Source: Stercorarius parasiticus (taxonomy: Eukaryota > Chordata > Aves > Charadriiformes > Stercorariidae). Taken from it: 64,000 nucleotides of DNA. How positions within the stretch are numbered: the first letter of the stretch is position 1; each line of letters starts with the position of its first letter. Location: the NCBI GenBank assembly GCA_013396915.1, contig VWZL01001972.1, positions 59,300 to 123,299 of the forward strand. The letters run 5' to 3'. The position numbers were made by a program, and so were the translations under genes. Of this stretch, positions 1-13,826 are shown one piece after another. The notes below the pieces were generated by a model, which saw nothing but the letters and a program-made list of their open reading frames with translations, was not told where the DNA came from and did no database searches.

Positions 1-3000
1 TAAAAACCTACAGCTGGACCAATTGTATCTAGCAGTTTGTTATGGTATCCTCCAAAAAGAGGAAAAGCCCCCCATTTTTAGGAAGCCATGATCTGTTGGC
101 AAAGGCTTAAGCAAGTACTGACAAATGGGTGGTGCTTTGCTCTCTACCAACTTCTTGAGGAGCTGTGTTTGCTTGAGCATGCTACAGTTTGCTGCTGGCA
201 CAGATCAGCATGAAATTATGACTCCTCAGAAAGCAAAAAAGAAGTACAGGATGAACTATGCTGACAGGACACATCAAATTCACACTTAGTGAAATTTCTC
301 CCAATCTCTGCCAAACACACTAACACACTGACAACACCAGCACTTACTAGTCTTAAGATCTTAGCTTCAGTCTTAAGCTCTTTTCTTGAGTCATCTAATC
401 ATTTTGTTTATATTTTAAAGGGGTATTTGGACCTGATTTGTTTCTTATCTATGTGATGCTAAAGACTATTCACATTTAGTAAAAAATACACCACACCAAA
501 ACAACAACAACAATACAAAATACTATAAACACAAGGCAAGCTGTGTACATATAGATGTGCTATTTTATTGTTAGACAGAATGAAAGACCAGCTCACTGAG
601 GAAAATAAAGACGTTCCTCAAAACATCACAGTGATTTTTCCAAGATAAAATTTTCAATGCAATGTTTGAGCATTGTGTGATGGCTAACTGTTTTATAGGG
701 AAAGTCAAAAGGACCTAAAAAATTAAAAAATTTGGGGTTTTTGTATGATTTGACTAATCTAAATGGCCCAAGTGAGGACAGCACATTAGAAAGACAGTTG
801 CTGTTTTTTTTGCAACATGAAACAAATGCTGTGTTGCAAAAATAGCATCTTTAAGCTATACTGCAGAGAAACCTACAGTAGTATGGCCATCTGTTTTAAT
901 CGAAAGGTACGGTAGTTGTTGCACTACTGAGAATTCATGGAACAACTGAGTATATTGAAAAGAAAAAAAATGAGCCAAAGGATGGCAACAAAAAGCTTGT
1001 ACGTTTTGTTAAAATGTTTACCTTCTTTGGGATACCATATCCTATTGGTTAAATAGCACTACAACCTTTCTTCATTACATTCTAAGAATATATTTTTTTT
1101 GCTGATTTTTCTGCAAGTCAGCAGGAATAAAGGCATTTTTCATTCAGTTTTTTTTTTTCTGTCTGTTTCCAAAGAGGTTCAATGCCCCATGTAGCTGTGC
1201 CACTCATAAAAACACAAGAAACAAAGCATAAATCTGCTTGTCTAATTTAGTGGCTCAGAGAATATTTTGAAGTTTGATTCAAAAAGGAAAATAAAACCTT
1301 CATAGTTCATCTTCTACTTTCTATTAAATAAGTCAGTCTTTCAAGTATTTTATTCCACTCACTTGCTTTAATCCATTAATTTACTTTTCTTATTTTTATT
1401 GCTTATGAATGTAATGATCAGGAACTAAGCTGGTATGAAAGCCCCAGTGAATGAAACTCACTGTTTGAGTTTTGTATGAAAGTTCGGTGCAACATCTTCT
1501 TTTTATCCATGCTGGACATATCAAGGGCAATGACAGCAACAGATTGGTCTATCCCTGTGACGAGTCCAAATCCAGCAAGAACTGGACCTGTTTCAATTAT
1601 GCCTTTTGGCGTCATTTACCAAACAATGTACCATTTATCTATGCAAAATAATGATAAATTCTTTCTGATTACACTTTTTATAGCCATTTGCTAGCACAGA
1701 TGTAAACACTTGGGGCAGATGCCAGAGAATCAGGTAACACCAAAGCAAAGAGGAATCAGGCTCCCATCTCCGAGCACAATGGAGAATTCAGGCCCTGTAG
1801 CACACAGGATGCTCACAGGTCCTAGCAAGAAGGCTAGCAAGGGAGCTAATTAGTGCTGGGTGTAATCCCCTTTCTGCAGCCTGGATACTTCTGTATTAGG
1901 AACTGGTTGAAGTGCATCAGATCCTACAGGCTCACTTTTCACAAGAGCTCAGCACCTTGCATTTCGTGCCCCTGGAGTCCAAAGCACGTTCATCCTTCTG
2001 ATGACCCTTTCATTTAAGCAGTCAAACAAAGGGCCTCACTCTGCTTCTGTTACAGCCGCTGTACACCCACTGAAACCTGGTCTGAGGTGAGAACAAGGCT
2101 CACTTGTTCACATTTCAGCTCAAAAGTATTATTTTTCCTTAGGTGCGGAATACATTTTCAAGGGCTGAGGGCAGCCATGACATTGATCAGGAGCTATACT
2201 GAAGAAATGAAAACCTAATCCTCATCTAGTGATGAGGCACATGCCACAGTAGGCAATGCTAATAAGAAGCATGGATGGTGTATCTCCAGCCCAGAAACAG
2301 CAGCAGAAAGGTTAACATTTTCAGCTATCAGACCATTCACCATCACTACAACATTTTCACAAGCCCACGATCTACGTTCAATAAGAAAGGCATGCTCTAC
2401 CCAGCATTTTGCCAACATGACCAGCCATTTGATATCTGCAAGGCTATCTACAAATTGGTACCTTTCACTTTTCTTTAGAGGAAAAATATGGCTTCCTTTT
2501 CTAATTTGATTTAAAATCAAAAGATTTTGTGCAGCATTACTTTACTCAAATGATGTCTTAATTGCAAGTCTTTTGATGCAGCATAATCTCTCCAAGAGAG
2601 AGAGTACTTTAAAATGTAAATGATGAAAAATCTCTATCAGTTTCTAAGAACTAGAGGCCCACGGTGACTAGCTGGTGTAGGGCTTCCATTAACATTTGAT
2701 AGATAAATGAAGTTTCAAAGTTCATTATTCTGATCAGAGGACACATCATATTTACATTCAGATAATCCTGAATGGGAAGTTTACTTGCACAGAAAAACAA
2801 TCTGGGTCATCACAGTTAGCTGTATGCTGGCTATTTACATCCCTCAGTGAACATAAATAATGCTCACAATATATTCAGGACCGGTACCCTAGAAATCAAC
2901 ACAGTGGAGGGCAGAAGAAAAAGCAGTGCAATCGTTAAAAGATGTATGGCTGTTGTATCCTCATCTTGTCTGACAACACTTATTCTCTGTCCCTCCATTT

Positions 3001-6000
3001 AAGTCTGAGAATGGAAAAGGGTATGGCTTCCAAACAGAGGTCTGAGAGTCCTCTTACCAGTATTACAGATCTCACCTTATCCTCTGATAACATAAGAGGT
3101 AACCTCATCGTGGTAGATGGCCTGTAAAATGAATCCCTGAGTGACTGAAGACACCGGATATCTGGTAAGGTCACTGCACTTACTCATGGAGCTGGAGTGA
3201 ATCAATATCCTCACAGGAATACGCACTGTGGGGCAGCAGGAAAATCCTGTTCTGGTGGTCCAATACAGAGTATGAAACAATTAAATTAGGAGTGAGAAAT
3301 GGCTGGCAGGAAAACCACCCATACAGTCTTAGAGAGTACCAAGGTGGTTTTAGAATTTCTTGCACAAGGGAAAAATTAAGCTAGTAGCAAACTAATGAAA
3401 AAAGTTACCTCTTCTGCAGTTGGCATTAATTGTCGTGTCCAAAAAGAAGCAGCTTTTGCAGATGCGCAGGCCAAGACCTCACTGCAATGAACACTCCATG
3501 AGAGAATTGTGTCTCAGTGATGATGATTTTCACATGTACGTGACAGCTGGACTCTGAAGGTGATTTAGGACCTTAAAGATGCACATAGATGCATGCACAG
3601 TTTTGTGCCATGGAAATCTGCCAATTTTTTCTTCCCTGTGCATGCAGCATAGAAGCTTAATTTCAAACAAATCTGCATTAATGGAAGCTCTTTAATTAAC
3701 TCAAGATGGGGAAGCTTTCACGTTTCAGCTGAGCAAGACATAAGAGAGAAGTGCAAATCCAGGGATCTCATTTCAAGCCCAGTGACTCAGTGAGTTGCAA
3801 CACAATGAGAATAAAGATTTACTTCCTCTCACCTACTTTCATCTTTGCTTTTTTTTTTTTAATTATTTTTTATGTTCTCATCCCTATCTCCAAGGTAATC
3901 TGGACACTTCATTACCAACACTGGCATTAATGTCACATTAAAAACTCTGGCAAATGAAATGATAGACAGGGGGATACTTGGTGCACTCTAATTAAATAAA
4001 TAACTGTTATTATCCAGACATGAATAACTCTTTTTTCCAAGGTGTACTTGAACCCTTACATCCCTCGGTGCTGCCTAACAAATAAATGGCATCCTAAAAG
4101 CAAGTGCCAGGTAGGATATATGGATACCAAGTGATACCTTATATAAGATCTATTATCTCTCTAAACTGTCAAGATGATGTGTGCTCAGGTGTCTTGAGAA
4201 GCCTTATAAAACTAGCTCCCACACTTCCTATAGATCTGCAATACAGCAGGTCCCAAACATTTAAGGTTTTTTTGTTTATTCATGATGAAGCTGTGGACTA
4301 AATTGTCAGTATTGCACTTCTCTTTTACCCTGTCTTATTCCTGAGAATTCATTTAGAATTAAGACATCTCTTAAGAGAGAATATTTGCAAACAGGGGAGA
4401 GCTCAAAATGTTAGAAACCTGTAAGCATCTAAAATTATCATTAGTGGGTAAGTAAATAACATGCATTGCTCTTTGTGTTTGGCAACCTGGGAGCACGTCT
4501 CTTGTGTCTACAAAACTTTCACATACAAAGCTCCTTATCAGTATCTGTCCACAGTCACCAGAAGTCACCATATTTCCACAGCGGTGAAATTATAGTCCCA
4601 CTCAGGAGTTACAGTCTGCCATTATGTCTCAGGAGTAGCAAGGAAGTTAATTGTTCTCCAAAATCCACCCCCAGGCAGACCGCAGCATACCTAAAGAAAT
4701 GCTGTAGATGTTGGACTGCCCAAGCCAGTCCATGGTTTGGGTCCTGCACATTCTGGAGGGAATATTCCATAGGAAATATCTAGGACCTTGTCTAAAAGGT
4801 CACCGTTTATCCAGATCAACAAATAATTTGGCAATACTGTGTGCTGACTCAGGGCAGCTTTCCAAAGGCAGCACAGGCATACATATTCTTCTTTGCAAAA
4901 CATGAGGAACATCCACAGGAATTTAGTGGCAAGTGCAGTTCCAAGACTTTCACACTGAAGCAATATTAGCTGTAGGCTAAGATATAAATATAAACTATCT
5001 ATTAACAGTTGAATACAATTTTAGACTCCAGTATGTCAGTTTCTGGGCTACCTGCTGCGAGATGAGACACAACTCAGTAAGCAGATTCATGCAAAAAGTA
5101 ACCCTGTCTAACAAAAGAACTGGACAACAAATAGGTCTTTTCATTTGTGCTCTCAATTTTATGTGGGCTAAGGTTGCCAATGCAAGCAAGGACTAATGAA
5201 ATACAAGATTTAACATTTAATTAATCAATCAGAGCAGTGTGGTACTTCTGTTAATGAAACGGTGAGCTCAAGCTTGTAAAGAAAAAAAAACGAAACAAAA
5301 CAATCTATCTACTCATCCATCTATAGAAAGTGAATGGTAATTCTCTGGGTACAATGCCATGATTTCAACAACATCACGATACCCTTGCACATCTGTCTCC
5401 ACAAAGGAGTCACACGGATCTCTTTAGAGCAGCCCCAGACTCCAGCTCTGTCTTGGCAATACACTTGCTGAAATACCATGTGAAAGTCGTCCCCACAGCG
5501 AAGGTAGTTGGCAGAGAAGAAGCTTAAAGAAGCTATAGAGAGATACTGTGCAAAGCAGCGTATGTCTAGAAGGAATACATAAAGCACAAACTTCAGATTT
5601 TTATTGTTGAGGAAGAAGTTCAGTATACATTAGCAATAGATGCAGAAAAGACAAACAAGAAAATTCTTGGCCTGATGATAAAACTAGGAGAAAAACTAGC
5701 CCATGGCCAAAGCCCAGGGGGGATATTTTGAAGCCTGATGTAAAATATGTAATTTTCCAGCAAACCGGACTCAATCAGAATATTCTTCTGTAGATATTGT
5801 GCTAATAAATATTTTGATTGATCTTTTCAATGCAAACATTGTGCTAATAGAGAAAGAACATGCTGTTACTTCTAGTCTGGAGCACTTCCCATTAGCTATC
5901 TGATCATGGGTGGAGGATTTATTGAATAATAAATTGCCTACTGGCAATAGGCTTGCAAAAGCTCAATACGTCCTTATTAGTGTCTCAAAATTTTGCAATA

Positions 6001-9000
6001 CAATAATTAGGCTTTGAGTCAAACAGAGACATTTTTCTGCAAAGTGTCGACTAATGATTTTGTGAAGTTCTGGCTGTTCTCAGTTGCAGTATATTCTTAT
6101 TTCTTAAGATCCATGGGACTTACTCTTGCAAGTCTTGACGAGTCAAAAATGTCCTCTATGGGAAATTTTAACCGAGTAGAGCATGCAGACTTAAGACCAT
6201 ATGCAGTGTATTATAGTGAATATTACTCATTTCATACATAATCTAAACAAAAACAACTTCTCACAAAAAGGTAGGATACCTCAAACAGTCTCTTAAAATT
6301 ATAGTATTTCTCTATGTCTGCCTGCCAGGGAATAAAACAGCACATTACATGGGGCTTGCGTAAGCTGAATAGATCTGAAAAAAATGTGTTAGCCAACAGA
6401 GTGAATGCGGTCCATAAATCCCATTTCTAGTTACCTCATAATTTTTAGTGAGCAGTCCTCTCAAAAGGCCCAAAAGGGCAAAACTGTACTTGAGATTGGA
6501 GGTGTAAATAAATTTAGCACACAAAAGAAATCATTGCAGTATTACAAACACAAAGCCATAAACTCCAACTTAGTTCCAAAGTTCTTTTGCACAGTCCAGC
6601 TATAGATTACTTCAGCTTCTGTAAGGATTTATTTTGGAGGTGCTGGTAGATGCTGAACTGATGTATACGGACAAGACATAGCTGATTTAAGCAAGAGCAG
6701 ATTACGTCTTCTTCTAAAGGTATAGAAAGCATCCATAAGCATATTCTGACTCAGATAGTCTTTCTTCTGCTATAACATAATTAAGAATATTCAGACTCAG
6801 TCAGTAATTAATTGCTTTTTAGGTGGTGGACAAATGCTTCCAGTTCCAATATCAGCCAGAAAAGAATAGCGACTGGTGATCTGAAGACAATTCCTGCTCA
6901 TACCTCAAATCATCACACAATGTGATACCACAGGGGCTGTGGTCACTTCTACCTGAAGTGCACTACCACTCTGTTGTGAGAAAAAGAACACTCTGCTCCT
7001 GGCTGGGTAACAGGTAGTGTCATCCATCTGCAATTTTAATAAAAAATTCTACAGATGCTGACACCACATCCATCCCAAACTAATCTGACCCCATCTTTCC
7101 ACCCTGATTCTGTACCTCCATTGAACTGTTCGCAAACTATTGGAGGTTAAGGGAGGGGGCATCTCTTTTCCTAATTACTAAGCTCTGTAGCATAGCACAT
7201 CCACGCACATACACATCCACATGGTTCTGGGTCAGATGATTTTCTTTCCTACATTTTCGCTGTTATTTTAAGGATGCCATATAATATCTAAATAGCATGA
7301 CTGGGTAGGCAGTGTATGCAAATTAAAAGACCTGAAATCTCTTGCTGCCTTTGACCTTCACATCACACAACTTCTCTAAGCCTTATTTTCTCTAAAGATA
7401 AAATGTCATTCTTAGTAACGTTCTTAGTAAACTGGTGTGACAGCTACAGATGAATCATGCTATTTAAACAGCAAAACACAAGGAATGAGCTGTAGAAACA
7501 TGAACAATACAGGAAAACGATGAGCATGACATACACAATCTGAATAAACTACTGCAAGATCAGAGTAAATGGGCAAAACTGGTTGGCATCCAATACAACT
7601 GTGGTTGCAGGATAATCAGAGAAAGGACAGAAGAACATGTTGTTGCAGCTGGTTTTATTTACAGAGATGAAACTGTAACTGTGACTAGGTAAAAAGCCAA
7701 TTCTGATACTAAGAAAAATAAGTTAATCTTATAAAATAGATGCCATGCTGCATAAATCTAAATAACTCCTGAGGCAATGAACACTGTGAAGCTATTCTTT
7801 CCAGCTTTATCATTTTCCCATTTTATCAAAACCAGGTCAGATAGTCTATGCACTATATGCCTCATATCTGTAAGTAAAAGATCTGAATTATCATTTATAA
7901 CAAATGCTCTGGCTTGCTTATAACACAAAATTGGTTTCTAACTGTTCTCTTTCTGACTTTAACGCCTTAAAATATGTAAGGTAAGAGTAGTCTACATGTT
8001 ATCTTCAGTATTAACTTCAATTCATTTATCCATTAAATAGCATATTTATACGGAATTGCTCTAAAGTGAAGTTTCTGGGAGAGTACATGAGTAATCACCA
8101 AAAAGGGTCCAGATCAGCAGATATTCCACAGAACTAAAAGCTCTGGTTTGTTCACTTCAGTGGCAGAAAGACCCACAGAAAAGTGCAGATTTCATTCCAC
8201 ATGAATTATTAGCTGTGGTGATTTGTTTTGAACAAATCATGACTTTTTCTTGTCTTGTATCTGACATCAGTGCAGCACAGTACATTACCAATATGCATTG
8301 TCCACAACCTGGGAGGCAAAAAGCAAATGACAAATCCTAATACATCACAGTTTAAGAAACCAAACTACAACCAAGGCTGGATGCGGAAAAGGGCAGGCAA
8401 GTTTTCTGCAAAATGTTTTAAATTGGGGTCAAAGTCATTCTGGATGCCCTCTAATAAGTAAAGAACTGCCCATAAAGCAGACCAGCAAAGAACACAGAAC
8501 TAGGCTGGTATTTTCCTCTGTTTCTATGCCTCAAGAACGATGAAAAAAAGCCTTTTTTTTTGAGGAAAACTGAGCTCTACTTTCCTACTTTTTTCCACTT
8601 AAAATTCAAAGTTTGTTTATCTTAGTAAACTACAATGACAAGGCACTTCATGAAAAAAGGACAGTATGAAAACCAGGAAATAAAAAAGTTTTTTTGTTGT
8701 TAGACGCACAAATTCTTTGTTTCTTTAAAAAAATCTGCAACTCCAATGATTGACATTTTGGAGAAGAGATTTTTTGTTAACACTTTTGTCTCTCATCTTA
8801 AAGTGTGAGAACTGGCAATATACATTTTCAAGATTTCCAGTAAGCATTCCAAAAATAAAAATCAGAACAGGTGTTTCTGGCATTTCTTATTTTTAAATAG
8901 TGAGTAAAATTTCAACATTTCTAAGAGCCTTTCCAATCTTTCTTATTCATTGCAAGAGAACAAACAGAGGCAAAAGTTCAAATGGCTAAAAATCACTGAT

Positions 9001-12000
9001 GGTCACCTTGTATTGTGAGCATTTACAGAGACACTAAATGCATTTTTTCTGTTATCCTGGAAATGGATTTCCAGCAACATGTACAGAAGACCTTGGATTT
9101 CATCTGACCTCTGGTCCTTAGAGTGACATAGCTACAGAAGAATTAGACTTTAAATTGTAATTGTCAATATCTGAATATTCTGTGAAATAAAATAATTACA
9201 GCAGGCTCTTTTAAAAGTGGTGATATTTAAAGTGGAAATATAAGTAACTGACCCAATTTATCCTGTTCATAACTCATTTCTAATGTTATATGAACTAACA
9301 CTCGAAAACAGGGAAAAGTACTTGTTGAAGTTGTTAAGATGTCCATCAATCCATTTGAAAAAAACATTTGAAGCCTTGCTTTCTGTCACTGCTTATCTGC
9401 TTATCCCAGAAACTAGTACCAGCAAACATGTTGGTGTACATATGTGACCACATAAACTGCTCGTGGTTCACAATGGTACACGTTTCCTTTGCTCTACATA
9501 ACAGAATTTTACCATGTTGCTAGGCTATCCCCAAGCAATAAGCAGTACTCCTTAGCCACCCTCAAAAAGTCCAGATGTTCTTGACCATTTTAAGTTCTTC
9601 CACTTATCTACCACTCTCTAAGGTGAATGCAATGTTTCCCTTACCGTGCTTTAGGTCAGGCCAAGGAAAACATGTGCCTGTGGCTTTTTTTGTTCTGATA
9701 ATGTCGAAAAAGTGTGTCAATTTTTCCACATGTGGCTGTGATGCTTTCCAGTGAAGTTTTTTAAGTATATCTATGCCATATTTAAAGTGGCAATTGATCT
9801 AAAAAAATATCTTCTGGAAGAGTCAGTGGCAATTCCTTAAAATCATCATTATGTACAATGTGATGACAGTTCCCAGCCCTCAGGAAGCTGGTGCAGGCTT
9901 TGGCATGGACCTGAGAAATGTATTCAGCTTCTCAGTTTCATAGATTAACCATATAAAGCTTGATTATTAAACTCCGGATACGTATTTGTAGGCCAAAGTG
10001 CACACTGAAGTAATTCTCAATAATCATCGTTACACTGAAGCTACTGAGTCATTGTTGATTCAACTGAGAATCAAGCAAACCAGACAAAACAAATTAGATG
10101 TTCAGCCTTTGCTTGATCAAAATGATGCCACCACCCACTGCCACCACCACAAGCCAGTACAAATATTTAGCAGATTTGGTCTATGGCCATGTCCATGGCA
10201 AAATGCCATGCTACATATTAAGGCAGCCTCCAAACTCTGTAATGCATGTACTATCATCCCACCCAAATCAGATGGAAGAAAAACACGATCAGCAATTCTC
10301 ATCTCAATGTTTCAGTCTTTGATGATCTCCTACGGGAAAGGAATTACAGGAGTCATTGTGGGGCTGAAGCCAGCTTCACAGAGAGTCGCTGAAGACCGAT
10401 GGACAGGGCTTGGGAAAAAAATAATTTGAAATTCCTTATTCAATAAAAGGGATTTATTTTAAAAGGCCTGGACAATATCTTTGGATTATTATATTTCAGC
10501 TGAATGACTGAAAATATAAAAAGTCAGTGGGTGTTTCTTCATTTTTGCTTTCTTTTATTATCTTGCTCTTCTCTGATAAAAGGAAGAGACACAGTAAAAG
10601 GGAAAGAGAAGTGAACAAAAGCCATCATAATTATTTCTAATTGAAAAAGTGAAGAATTTTAAAGACCTGCAAGTTTAAAACAAGTACATAAGAATGCACT
10701 GCAAATCCAGTTTACCAGTTTATTAACTGCTCACAACCATGAGGGCAAAATTCATCATCTAGTCCCATACCGATAATATACAGTGACTGCAATTAAACTT
10801 GACACTTGGCTATAGCCCCACATGTTGAAAAAATGACCAGCAATGTGATATGTTTGAAATGCCAGGCTGTGAGCTCTATTTCTGGCTGTAGGTTATTCTT
10901 CCATATCCAGCTATAATAGTTTCATCTATAAACTTAAGCCTTCCAGGCTACATCTTCATAACCTTTAAAAATCTCCTTGCCCTAAAAGCAGTTTTCTCCA
11001 AAGCCTCTGCTTCACCACAAAGGAAGATGTAAGGGTTGCGTGCATCAGGTCTGAGATGCCTAGAATCAGTAAAATCATAGCTTTTCATCCTACCAGCTTA
11101 CTACAGATGAAAAAGATTACATATAGCCTGCCCATGTGTGAATGCATCCATATGTATTTAAAACTGTGTTTCTTGCTTGCTCTGCAGCATTTTTCTTCAG
11201 AGGTTTATGTCAATATCTTTGGCAAAATTCCCCCTCTTTCCCACTGTTTTGCAGTATGCTATGAAACTGTTACCTACTGCCCATCTGTAAGGTGGCTGAA
11301 TTTGAGCAAACTTGTAAGCACAGACTGAGGAATATAAAGCAACGTGTGTGCCAGAAATTTGCAAAATGGTATATAAATTAATGATATTATTCTGCATTTT
11401 CATTTACTCGGCCACACAATCCTATTTCAGCCAGTAGAAGAGCTTAAACATTGCTTTATGACAACTATGTGTAATTCGTTATTCATTACTTCTTTATACT
11501 GCTGATCCTCCACATTTACTTTGCTCTTTGGATCTGATTGAGAACATCTCCAAGTCAAATCTTCTGTTGCCTTCTGGCATATATAAAATTATATTTTTTC
11601 CCTATATGTCATCTATCTTCAGTTCTCTATCCACAACGCCGGAGTTCTGTTGCGCAGCTGAAAAGTCTTAGAGGCAAAAGATAGAACAAGAACTGTAATT
11701 CGTGAGCTGAGTGAATCAAATGTAAATATTTCGAACAGAGCAAGCCATGCTTAAGCTTCAACTCTGAAAGGCTTTTCTTTTTTTTTTTCCGGTGCAATGG
11801 GCAGAGAAAGACCTTTCGGTGACTGCAAGGAACGCTGAATATATTGCAGATGGCACTGCAAAGGAACTGACCTTGTGACAGCAGGAGCTATTTTTCATGA
11901 AATAAAATAAAAAATAAGCCTAATGTAATCTCACTAAACAGGCTGCTGCATGAGGCTTTGCCTGGTAGACACTATTCTTCCACAGCCTCCTACAAGTATG

Positions 12001-12147
12001 ACCCCAGTTCTGTCTGATCAATACCTGCCTGAAAATAACTTTCTACCATGCAAAAGTGCTCAAGGACACATTATTAATTACTAAGAACACCTCTTGCTGT
12101 AAGAAATCTCCAGGTTTTCATAGCATTATCTAGACATTATAGGTAAC
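1..12147. other. Unique AT-rich DNA, no supported gene
   Basis: I see no interspersed repeat, RNA gene or convincing exon here. The interval holds short A or T homopolymer runs, for example near 1088, 1147, 3848 and 5281, and a small CAA-rich patch near 500. Open frames are short and mostly lack an ATG. The longest (9998-10429, plus, 143 codons) begins with GTG and matches no family I know. Open frames of that length are expected by chance in DNA of this composition. Confidence 0.6.
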
Positions 12148-12300
12148 AACGTGATCCAGATCCTGTGTCACAGAACAAAACGGTGTTAGAGATCAAATTA
12201 CTCCCAGGGAATAATTTTGCCCCATTCAAGGCATTTAAGTGTGGGGTTTTTTCCCTTGATTTCAGTGGCTGGGATTTCACCTGTACGAGTGTAATGATTG
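12148..12300. repeat. Possible ancient amniote interspersed repeat remnant
   Basis: The stretch contains wording typical of old amniote repeats: GATCCAGATCCTG near the left end, TTTTGCCCCATTCA in the middle, then TTGATTTCAGTGG followed by GGATTTCACC. Related phrases built around 'TTGACTTCAATGGG' and 'GGATTTCACC' recur in bird, turtle and crocodile genomes. The copy is very diverged, and I identify it by pattern memory rather than alignment. Confidence 0.35.
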
Positions 12301-13754
12301 CAATGGTTAGAATACAATGGAATTTGATTTTAGTAATTATTACTATTAGCTTCCAGTCAGTCACTCTGCATATTTAAAAAAAAATAAAAATAGTTCCTAC
12401 CTCTGCATATAAGATCATGGCTTCAAGTAATTTGTTTTATTTTTATCTTTTCAGTGGCAGACACTTTTGCCTGTCTTTGATTTGCAATTAGAGCATACTA
12501 CAGTTAGGACTATCCCCACCCTGACCCCCCCCAGAAAAAGAGACATTAACTTTTTTCGTATTAAAATTCCTAGTGGAACTCTCTATCCCTTGGTAAGATT
12601 TTGTTTCCATGGAAGAATATAAATTGGAGATTTTCTGAGATGCACTGATCATTTCACTTGCACAAAGGAAGTGGAATTTACCCATATCATTCCTTGTGAC
12701 AGTATTTCAACATTTATTTTAGGAAAATTAACAACAGAGAACCATGTCCCTGATGCAGTAACAGATGCACTACATACAAATTATGGAAGATTAAACAAAT
12801 GTATATATGAATAATCAGTATTATCCCCTACTGTAGGAATGTGTTAAATTTTACAACATGGAAAAGTAATGGGTTACTAATTCCACTAAATATTTCAGTA
12901 ACAGAAGGATCCTGTCCGGCTATAAAATAAAACAGAATGTGGTTCATAGATTAAGCAACTTTAACACAGTAACTGCTATATTATACATCAGATTTGTTTA
13001 GTTTAGTAGTAAACATCTTTATATAAAACACCTATTAGAATTGCTTTCATTTTAGCTTTCCCCTGCGTTCCTTTATAAGGATAACACTACTAAAAGGATA
13101 AACTGTATAAAAACGTTTCCTCATTGGATTTGGACCGCAACATGTCCTGAATTAAAGCTTTCTGTTGAACGCAACTTGCAGGATTCCCTGTTTATTTTCT
13201 TCACGGACATGTACCCTATGTAGGCATGTTGAGTCTTGTCCCATCCGCGTTAATTCCCGTTAAAATATAACAGCAAACTCCACAACTGGGGAACTGTTGG
13301 AGGATGGGACCAGCTGCTTTTTTGCCTCAAGGCCCTTGGGGGAGATGACCTTCTGCTGAGAGCCCGGTGCTGCTCTGCAGTGAGCTCCTGTTGTGGTAGC
13401 CAGCACTGGGCAGCAATGCAAACCCACCAGGCAGATGGGTGGCTGAGAGCCTGCAAAGGACCTGCCCAAGACCAACCAGACACAGGGCCAAATTCGGTCC
13501 CCATCCCCCACCATCACTCTCTGACCTCATGGTCTTCAGCAGAGGGAGCTGGTACAGGCTCCTCTGAAGCGAACATGCAAACTGGCTACGCACGTCCACC
13601 TCTGGCTGTGGAGATCCTGAGATAGGTGTGCATCTTTACATAAACACGGTCTTCTTAAATTTTTGTCCTTTTTCTGTAAATGTAAAAGTTTTGAAAGGAA
13701 TAGCTCTTTCCTGAGTAGAAACTATTAGCTCTGTATTTTCCAAATTCACACATA
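12301..13754. other. Unique DNA with a GC-richer patch, no supported gene
   Basis: The first 900 bases are AT-rich and unremarkable. From about 13250 to 13625 the composition becomes richer in G and C, and open frames of 80-90 codons appear on both strands. Overlapping openness on both strands is what composition alone would give, since stop codons are AT-rich. I recognise no protein domain and no CpG-island density. Confidence 0.5.
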
Positions 13755-13826
13755 CGGGGGGTTGGAACTAGATCTTTAAGGTCCCTTCCAACCCGAACCG
13801 TTCTATGATTCTATGATTCTATAATT
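13755..13826 (+). mobile_element. CR1 LINE 3' tail fragment (plus orientation)
   Basis: The segment reads GGGTTGGAACTAGATCTTTAAGGTCCC, with a near-consensus CCTTCCAACCC tract, and ends in TTCTATGATTCTATGATTCTAT, the short 3'-terminal repeat of CR1 LINEs. Only about 70 bp of the 3' end is present, which is ordinary for 5'-truncated CR1 insertions. It is the only clear plus-orientation CR1 in the window. No coding part remains. Confidence 0.8.

Noticed and set aside
9998..10429. 143-codon plus-strand frame
   Set aside because: Begins with GTG, has no recognisable domain, and its length is within chance expectation for the window.
13250..13625. GC-richer patch with open frames on both strands as a coding exon or CpG island
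   Set aside because: Few CG dinucleotides, no splice-site pair that fits, and openness on both strands follows from composition.
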